From Ectobius pallidus (lineage: Eukaryota > Arthropoda > Insecta > Blattodea > Ectobiidae), in the NCBI GenBank assembly GCA_964059195.1, contig CAXKWD010000007.1, forward strand, positions 154,551,269-154,615,268: DNA of 64,000 nucleotides, written 5' to 3'. The notes under the pieces are model-generated. The model was not told where the DNA came from. It searched no databases and saw only the letters and a program-made list of their open reading frames with translations. Made by a program: the position numbers and the translations under genes. Of the stretch, positions 57,080-64,000 are shown in pieces (positions within the stretch are counted from its first letter, which is position 1; every line of letters begins with the position of its first letter).

Positions 57080-57376
57080 CTAACTCCGTGGCGCGACATC
57101 CCCGAAGGGACAAGTCCTACCACCCGACCGCTGCGTCATCTACCTATAGGCAGATGGCAGGATTGGGGAGGCATGTGGTCAACGGCCGTTAATGGTGGTT
57201 TCCATGACCGGAGTCGCTACTCCTGTATCAAGTAGCTCCTAAATTTGAATCAGGAGGCTGAGTGCACCCCTATCAGACCTCCCTACCTCAGAAAAATCCA
57301 AGGAGGTACCGGGGATCAAACCCGGGCCGACGAATCTGTAGTCAGCGACGATAACCACAAGACCACGCCGGCGGTC
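57080..57376 (-). repeat. SINE group A, copy with target duplication
   Basis: Minus strand tRNA-like head (CGTGGTCTTGTGGTTATCG, B-box GGGTTTGATCCCCGG). Flanked by the perfect 12-bp duplication TGCTGGTATTAA (57068-57079 and 57377-57388). Confidence 0.92.
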
Positions 57377-57836
57377 TGCTGGTATTAAGTGTGTTTTATT
57401 TTTAAAAATTAGTAGGTAACCAGAACAATATTTTGGACGAAAGAATAGATCGTCACGAAGTTTGAAGCTTGTTATGAATTCCGAAGAGTTCTTTCGCACT
57501 CAGTGTTTATAGTATCGGACTTGTGTTATGATCTGAACTGGCTTCGGTTTACATTCTTCAATGTTGTTGTTTTCAATTTATTGAATATACTACCTAGCAT
57601 ATTTATTACACATAAGAGAGTCTTTGCTCCTTGATACCTACCAATGCTGTACAGGGTGTTTCAAGCGGTGGTGAAAGATCCATCTTTGCCGTTATTTGAT
57701 AGGTTTAGGCGCAAGGAAATTAATAATAACATCCTTTCTTGTGTGTTCGTTTTAAATTTGTTTTGAATTGGCGTAATTTGAGAAAAGTTTCTATTTATGA
57801 ATACGTTATAACACAACTAGAAAGAAAACTAAAACT

Positions 57837-58143
57837 ACTCCGTGGAGCTACATCCCTGAAGGGAATAGGCCTACCACCCGACCGCTGCGTCATCTATCAT
57901 AGGCAGATGGCTTAATTGGGGGCATGTGGTCAGCATGCCGACACTCACGGCCGTTGATGTTGGTTTCCGTGACCGGAGCCGCTACTTCTCTATCAAGCAG
58001 CTTATCAATTTGAATCACGAGGCTGAGTGCATCCCGTTCCAGACCTCCTTACCTCAGAAAAATCCGAGGAGGTAACGGGGATTGAGCCTGAGCCGACGGA
58101 TCCGTGGTCAGCGACGCTAACCACAAGACTAAGTCGGAGGTCT
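57837..58143 (-). repeat. SINE group A, second copy
   Basis: About 85 percent like 57080-57376 and in the same orientation: ACCACCCGACCGCTGCGTCA, GGCAGATGGC, GAGGCTGAGTGCA, CCTCAGAAAAATCC. Its B-box has decayed more. Confidence 0.88.
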
Positions 58144-58283
58144 AACTAGGCAAAATGGGGATTAAATAAAAAAAAGAGACGCTGGCACGCGCAAGTTTAT
58201 GTTGAATGTTTTTAACGAAGCCAATGAATACGTTTAATTAATGTACTGAATTTATTTTTATAATTTGCTATCCTTTTTACTGT

Positions 58284-58510
58284 AGTTTAAAAACTTCTTC
58301 CGGGCTGTTGGGCCGTGATCTTGGCTTAAAACTGCCTTACGTTTCGCCCATTACTGTGATGGGGATCTTCGAAGGTGCTCAAGTCGCTAATTGGTGCTGA
58401 AGTCAGCGACTTGAGCACCTCTCAAGATGCCCATCACAGTAATGGGCGAAACGTCAGGCAGTTTTAAGCCAAGACCACGGCCCAACGGCCCGGAAGAAAT
58501 TTTTAAAACT
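58284..58510. mobile_element. Palindrome of two retroelement tails
   Basis: Arms of about 105 bp (58284-58388 and 58405-58510) mirror each other at roughly 93 percent around a short centre. Each arm carries GCCCATCACAGTAATGGGC followed by GAAACGT, a stem-loop and core like hammerhead motifs of Penelope-type elements. Confidence 0.7.
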
Positions 58511-58609
58511 ACAAGACTCCGGCCGTGAAAGTCTTCGAAGGTATATTATCTTTTTTACTCTTACTCTATTTTGTATTTAATTTAATGTCGCATTGGAAAT
58601 TTCAACTTT

Positions 58610-58690
58610 AAAATAAACCTAAATGTTGCCGCCTCTAAATGTTTCTAAAAACTCCCTGCCTTAGGCGGTTGCTTAGTCGGCCCTGAAGCA
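58610..58690 (-). mobile_element. hAT-like terminus, family J, inverted
   Basis: Minus strand CAGGGCCGACTAAGCAACCG, then TTTTTAGAAACATTTAGAGG, matching 16105-16200. The partner end was not found. Confidence 0.5.
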
Positions 58691-59562
58691 CACTAATGTG
58701 ACTTCATGAATGCTTAAATTATTAAGTTAAGCATTGAATAAATTAAATTTATTCTACGCAATTAAAATAAAAGCAATTATAATAAGCAAGACCGAGTAAG
58801 ACTGAAGTGCGAGAAAATCATGTGGTGAATGAAAATAAGGTGATTGTGGCCGGAGTTGGGGTCAAGGCCTTACAAATAAATGATAGTCATCATAATGAGA
58901 TGGTTGTGTGTTGACCTCGCTTGCACTCCACAGCCTCTGCTCTTCCCATCTGACATTCTGAAATATTTCTAGGTGTCTGTCCGTGGCTCCACTCACGTTT
59001 GAGTTCATTTTCACTTGGTCCCATCAAACTCACTGACGGTCACGAATAGGGCCCAGATGTTTAGGTTTTTATAAACGCTGAATTAGTTTTTCAAACACAT
59101 TAAAATAGTCTTTTCTTATGTTAGTTTTTTACCATTTTCAGATTTTTTTTAGTTTCACTTTAATACGTACAATAAAATATATTAGTCCTAAAACAAATCT
59201 ATTAATTCATTTTAATTTTATCTACAATTTCCAAAGCTCTGAACCACAAAACTATTTCAACATTCTTTGCTTAATTTTCCACATTATACAAAACAAATTT
59301 AGAATTACCCCTGTCATTTTCAATTCCACCACATAAACTCAAGAAGAACGTTTTTCAATCAATCAACCAGCTTTCAAAATTCTTTACATTCGGAATTTTA
59401 CTCTTGCAAACACTGTGAGCAAACTGCAAGTGTAAGCTTCTGAAAAATGCCTTTAATTTGCTTCTAAAGAAACTAGGGATTTTGATTTACTGACGATTTC
59501 CCTTATCGGGACAATGGGGTTACAAAATGACAAAATTAGAAAATGCAATGCAATGCTATAGG

Positions 59563-59632
<70 letters not shown>

Positions 59633-59634
59633 GC

Positions 59635-59671
<37 letters not shown>

Positions 59672-59690
59672 TATATGTATATATAATTTA
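59563..59690. repeat. (TA)n microsatellite
   Basis: Long interrupted TA array over about 125 bp. A (AAAT)n run follows at about 59720-59742. Confidence 0.95.
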
Positions 59691-59749
59691 TTGGGATTTA
59701 TTCCTGTAGTTGGCAGAATAAAATAAATAAATAAATAAATAATATCATA

Positions 59750-60750
59750 TATTTATATAGGCCTAGTTATATATGTAACAAATGTACACAGAAAAAAGTA
59801 ATTTTTAGTGTGTTAAGTATTTTACTATATTTTAATTAAAACAGTTTTAGCCATTTTTAGTTTTTAAATGGTGGTAGTGCACTCCTACTTGGCCGTATAG
59901 GAGTTCCTTTGCATGACGCTAGGTATACAAATATGGGATTGTCTCATTGTCAGGGACTTAGACTGCTATCGAGCCCGCGATCTTGGTAACAAAAAGCCAA
60001 CTGCTACACCCATCTGGTAACTATTATTCTTGCACTTGTGGTTTGTCTTAGCTTTTCCATTTACTCTGGGTACATAGCTAGCCATGCCATGCGGGTAAAG
60101 TAATTTTCGCGTCAAAAAGTGAAGATTTCCCTAGCCAGTTACTTAGTAAGGCTGTATTATTGTTCCCGTGAAGGATGGAAAGATGCAAGTGTTTTGAGTT
60201 AAGAACAGATGTGATTCAGGGTTTGAGTCAGTGTTCGTGGAATGGATTTCACACAGTAATTGGTGTAATTACTTCAGCTTGTCCAGTCCACGAGTTTTTG
60301 TGACAACCTGGTTTTCACTGGAATTTCTAATAATAATCTAAGATCTATATACATTAAAGCTTAGGTCGCTGTAGTGGTCAGATTTTGTTGAATTGCTTTT
60401 CGTAGAGGTCTGAGATTTTGTTGAGACTGTGTGCCTGTTTGAAGTATTGTAAAACCGACTAGATGGATCCCTGTCCCTGCTGCCCCTAGCATAATATGTC
60501 TAGGCTGCCCGTCTCACAGCAGAGGGGAGAAAATTGTCGATACAGTCGCCGGATAGTTGTTAAGGGATTAAATTTCTATCTTTCTTTCTTTCTTGCTTGC
60601 TTGCGTGCTTGCTTGCTTCTTCTTCCCTTCCTTACCTCACTTATTTTTTAGTTTATTAATTGTATTATCTATTGCTTTTGGCAGTTGAGACAAAATTGAC
60701 TTAACTCATATTGTTCAGTGTTGCTGATTTAGCATCGTTTGCCTAAAACC
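59750..60750. other. Spacer, no gene seen
   Basis: A possible tRNA-like SINE remnant (minus strand) lies around 59965-60015, and there is a (CTTT)n/(CTTG)n tract at about 60580-60620. Nothing coding is recognised. Confidence 0.35.
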
Positions 60751-60762
60751 ATTCCGTGTGAG

Positions 60763-62006
60763 CATAGGCGTAACCAGGCCGACCATATGGGGGGGGTTAT
60801 AACATCCGCAGGGTCTGGGGGGTATGGAATACCCCCCAGGGAGAGGGGGGTCCTCCCCGGAAAATTTTAAAAATTAAGATGCAAAATAACGAGTTTTAAG
60901 CTTCCGGGTGTCCTCCCCCGGAAAATTTTAAAAATTAAGACGCAAAATAACGAGTTTTAAGCTTCCGGGGACTACCCCCGGAAATTTTTAAAAATTAAGA
61001 CGCAAAATAACGAGTTTTAAGCTTCCGGGGATACCCCCGGAAAATTTTAAAAATTAAAACGCAAAATAACGAGTTTTAAGCTTCCCACGCTTTATACTTG
61101 TATTAAGTCATTTATGGGCAGTCTTAAAAAAATTAGACAATTTTCCTTTTTTACTTCCTCTGCCCGTACCATAGGTACTATAGGTAGAGGAAGTATTGTT
61201 TTCGACCCTAAAATTCGAAGTTGAGTTTTTAGCATATATACACGTTTCAAGGCCCCCTGAATCCAAAAATACTATTTTTGGAAACATGTCTGTATGTGTG
61301 TCTGTGTGTCTGTCTGTCTGTGTGGAAGTTTGTGAACAGGCTAGCTCCGAAACGGAGAATCGTATGAAAACAAAATTTCGTATTTGGGTCAGGTACCTTC
61401 TGAAGATGTGATTCGAAGATTGGCGACAAATTTCTCTTATTTTTAAGGGGACTTTACATGAAGAAATTTTCGTTTTTCGCAATTTTCTCGAAAACGGCTC
61501 TAACGATTTTCTTTAAACTTTGCACATGTGTTCCTTTTACTGAGAGCTAAAACTTTTATTTGAAACTTTTTTTCGAAAAAATTCTCTGAGGGTAGTTACA
61601 AGCCACCCACTGTTCACCCACTGTAGAAATTTTGTCTTGCGTGATGAACAACTGAATACGCGCTCTTTCACGGCCTCTTATTCTATATAAGAATGTGAAG
61701 TGAGAAAGATGTATTGTTGGCCAGGTATAGAGTAAAGAAGTATCTGAGGGAAATATTCGATAAATTTCGGAAATTATTCTTTACGGCGGAAAGTTCAATA
61801 AACGTCTGCAGTCACTTGTTCTTTTTTTTTAAGTTTGAGATATTTATAGGATAATTAGCGTAAAATTGTGTCTTGCGATTCTGTAAAAGGATATGTGAAT
61901 ACTGCTAACTTTTATTTGGGCAGAGGAAGTTATGTGACTTTCACATCAGATTTTTTAATCAATGGGGGGGTTCAAACCCCAAAAACCCCCCCTCGGTACG
62001 CCTATG
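60763..62006. mobile_element. hAT family H copy split by repeat F
   Basis: Perfect 8-bp duplication CGTGTGAG (60755-60762 and 62007-62014) with ends CATAGGCGTAACCAGG and CGGTACGCCTATG. Compared with the intact 255-bp copy at 21565-21819, it contains four tandem units of about 60 bp (about 60850-61085, each with AAAATTTTAAAAATTAAGA and GAGTTTTAAGCTTCC) and the insertion at 61153-61950. Confidence 0.92.
61153..61950 (+). repeat. Repeat family F, best-preserved copy
   Basis: Starts ACTTCCTCTGCCC and, near its end, has GGGCAGAGGAAGT, an inverted repeat of 13 bp, followed by about 20 bp (GTGACTTTCACATCAGA). It interrupts a T-run of the host hAT element. It holds ORFs (for example 61108-61482 minus) but none resembles a known protein. 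It may be a DNA transposon of unknown superfamily. Confidence 0.75.
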
Positions 62007-62751
62007 CGTGTGAGGATCAGTGGCGTAACTTACACCCCCGCAGACCCATTCCTTCATTCATTTACAAATAGGTGGTAAAAATTAATTCGAAACAAATGAA
62101 AGGCAAAAAATTATAAGATTGTAGCATTAGTATAGAGTGTCCATTCGTCCCGTTTTTTCCCGAAACAGTACCGTTTTTGATCAATTGTCCCACTGTCCCG
62201 AACGTTTTATTGGGGATGGGGACACTCAAATGTGTTGCTTTTTTGTGATTGTGATTGACCAGTTTGTTTCACGCTACATTAATAAAAGTTAGAACAGTGA
62301 AGGTCTTGCTTATACTTACTTATAAGGTCAAAACATACTTAATGGGGTAATGTGCCGACTTTTATGATAAATTATAAGAAAAAAACGCACTTGTTGGTAG
62401 AATACATAAAAGTAAAATGAACAAGTAAAATGAGGCATCTATTTCTGTGGAATAAATTATCTACACCACTGTGCAGAAGAAAATTAAGAAGTCATTTGGG
62501 GTAATTTTGTGCGTGAGACAGAGGTAAATTTTAAATATTCCCTAAATTTTGTGAATTAAATTTTTGTCCCCCTTTTTCCTTAACTGTTAAGTGTTTTTTA
62601 TTTTTTATTTATTATTATTTTTTTATTTGACCATAGTTGACCCAGAGTCCCACAGCCGGAGGCTACACTACTGGGGAGAGTAGGTACAGATAATGCATAT
62701 AGACTAATATTTACATACAGTTTGCTATCTTGGTTTCAAGACTTCGGTATA

Positions 62752-63115
62752 AATGTAGATGATGATGATGTGAGTGATGAATTTGCGAAGGGTGAATATT
62801 ACAACATGGTACAATGGCAATAAATCAGAAACAATCAGTACATATGTAGAAGACGATGAGGTGAATGATGAGTTGATGCAGGGCGAATATTTGCAACACA
62901 CTAGAATTACATAAACTGGGAGGAATCGGTGTATATATAGAAGATGATGATGTGGTGAGAGTTGAATTAGCGGAGGGTGAATATTTACAACACACTGAAA
63001 TGACAAAAATCGGAAGCCATCTGTACATACTTAGAGGATAATGAGGTGGATGATGAATTGCTGAAGGGGTGAATGTTTACAACACAGTAACATGACAATC
63101 AGGAAGTCAAAGTCT
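62752..63115 (+). repeat. Minisatellite, about four 91-bp units
   Basis: Units start near 62752, 62843, 62934 and 63025. Each has a GATGATGAGGTG-like start and GGGTGAATATTTACAACAC in the middle. Identity is moderate (about 75-80 percent). Confidence 0.82.
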
Positions 63116-63332
63116 TATACAGAGTTAATATATACAAAAGAGTGAAATTGTGAGCGAGTTAAAGAGAAGACAACAAAATGTTGTTATGTTCACTATGGAA
63201 TCAGAGTTAGTCTTCTTCTGAATTTCTTCTCTCTTCGATGACACGTCGAGCAAAGTGTTATTAAATTTTTATCTTAAATTGGTTGACACTGTATTTTAGC
63301 TGACTTCGTATAACGCTGTCATTTTTGTAATA

Positions 63333-63723
63333 CAATAGAGTCCCGCTATTCCGAACCCCGCTATTCCGAAAATCCGCCTATTCCGAACAGAGTTTTAAAA
63401 AATTCTGATTTTTTAAAACTTAAAACCAGGTGAAATTAAAAAAGACGTTCGTGAAAAAACGTACATTTATTGTTATACAAAGATGTTAAATAGAGACATA
63501 CATATAGCCTAAGCTTGTTGAAAACGCCTGAAACCAAATTGGAACGAAAGCTGGTTACTTACAGCACATGTCGGCTCCATTTATGCAATTTCCCCCTCCT
63601 CAGTTAATTTATGCCTTAAGAAGTCAATACGTTGATATTATTAATGAAATCCGCCTATTCCGAATTCCCGCTAAACCGAACGGTGTTCGGGCCGAATTAG
63701 TTCGGAATAGCGGGATTCTACTG
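63333..63723. mobile_element. pogo/Tigger-like MITE
   Basis: Inverted ends CAATAGAGTCCCGCTATTCC and TTCGGAATAGCGGGATTCT are flanked by TA (63331-63332 and 63724-63725). The CCGCTATTCCGAA word is repeated several times at each end. No transposase. Confidence 0.85.
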
Positions 63724-63725
63724 TA

Positions 63726-64000
63726 TATACATCGATTAAAGATTCTTCGTGTTAAAACAAGCAGAAAAGAATACTGTTGTTAATTGGGGAACTAGCGAAA
63801 TAGAGTAATGTTTTTTAAACAGGAGAAGGCGACAGTCGGAGTCTCGTGGGATATAACATGTGTCACTGGCTTCGAGATGATAAAAAAGTCGTGTCTGGCA
63901 GACTTAAGGATCGCCCACGGACAGTCTCTTATGAGTCAACACTTAGCGAATGAGAAGAACGTCTGTAACTTTGCATCTGTTTCCGCGGTTGTAAAACATA
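63726..64000. other. Right edge, unassigned
   Basis: The last 170 bp are somewhat GC-richer than the preceding sequence, with no recognised repeat. An exon or another repeat may begin here, but the window ends. Confidence 0.25.

Noticed and set aside
59527..59709. 60-codon frame of Tyr/Ile repeats
   Set aside because: It is translated (TA)n microsatellite.
61108..61482. 124-codon frame in repeat F as a transposase
   Set aside because: No recognised motif, it runs across the F border into the hAT host, and it is not kept in the other F copies.
1..64000. CRISPR array, prophage or bacterial defence system
   Set aside because: The DNA is eukaryotic: spliced gene, poly(A) signal, SINEs, Helitrons. 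No regularly spaced identical repeats with unique spacers are present.

Overview
The window looks like insect nuclear DNA: AT-rich, with genes split by kilobase introns and most of the sequence made of transposon remnants, tRNA-derived SINEs and microsatellites. The mix of a classic inducible arthropod Hsp70, Helitrons, many hAT and mariner deletion derivatives, a Penelope-like element and Jockey-like LINE tails fits a large hemimetabolous genome. A cockroach or termite (Blattodea) is my inference from the look of the repeats; I could not search a database.

Left part (1-21,200). A complete intronless heat-inducible Hsp70 gene (promoter 3137-3551, CDS 3621-5552, poly(A) signal 5704) is followed on the minus strand by a multi-exon gene that I assign to CFAP206/FAP206, an axonemal radial-spoke anchoring protein. 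Nine coding exons (21192 down to 8646) join in frame with matching splice phases and give about 536 residues. The last exon found ends in a good donor, so the C-terminal part is missing. It either lies left of the window, which would put Hsp70 inside a CFAP206 intron, or is lost. The CFAP206 introns hold a foldback mariner derivative, hAT-like elements, a SINE, a perfect 54-bp inverted repeat and an internally deleted mariner.

Middle and right part (21,200-64,000). I find no complete gene here. Three short candidate first exons (22222-22300 plus, 32423-32516 plus with a signal-peptide-like sequence, 52700-52723 minus) have good donor sites, but I could not find their downstream exons. The rest is mobile DNA. 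It includes a 5'-truncated Penelope-like element with GIY-YIG region and a degraded hammerhead-like motif (25785-27020), hAT deletion derivatives with 8-bp target duplications, a nested Helitron complex (38305-41551), a DDE transposon with 114-bp inverted repeats (43421-44147), a LINE tail (44562-45020), at least five SINE groups (several with 12-15-bp target duplications), a head-to-head SINE pair, a hAT element split by another repeat (60763-62006), and a 91-bp minisatellite. I see no prokaryotic features, CRISPR array or rRNA gene, and no convincing functional tRNA gene. The most unusual content is structural: nested insertions, palindromic dimers of transposon ends, and ribozyme-like motifs in retroelement tails.
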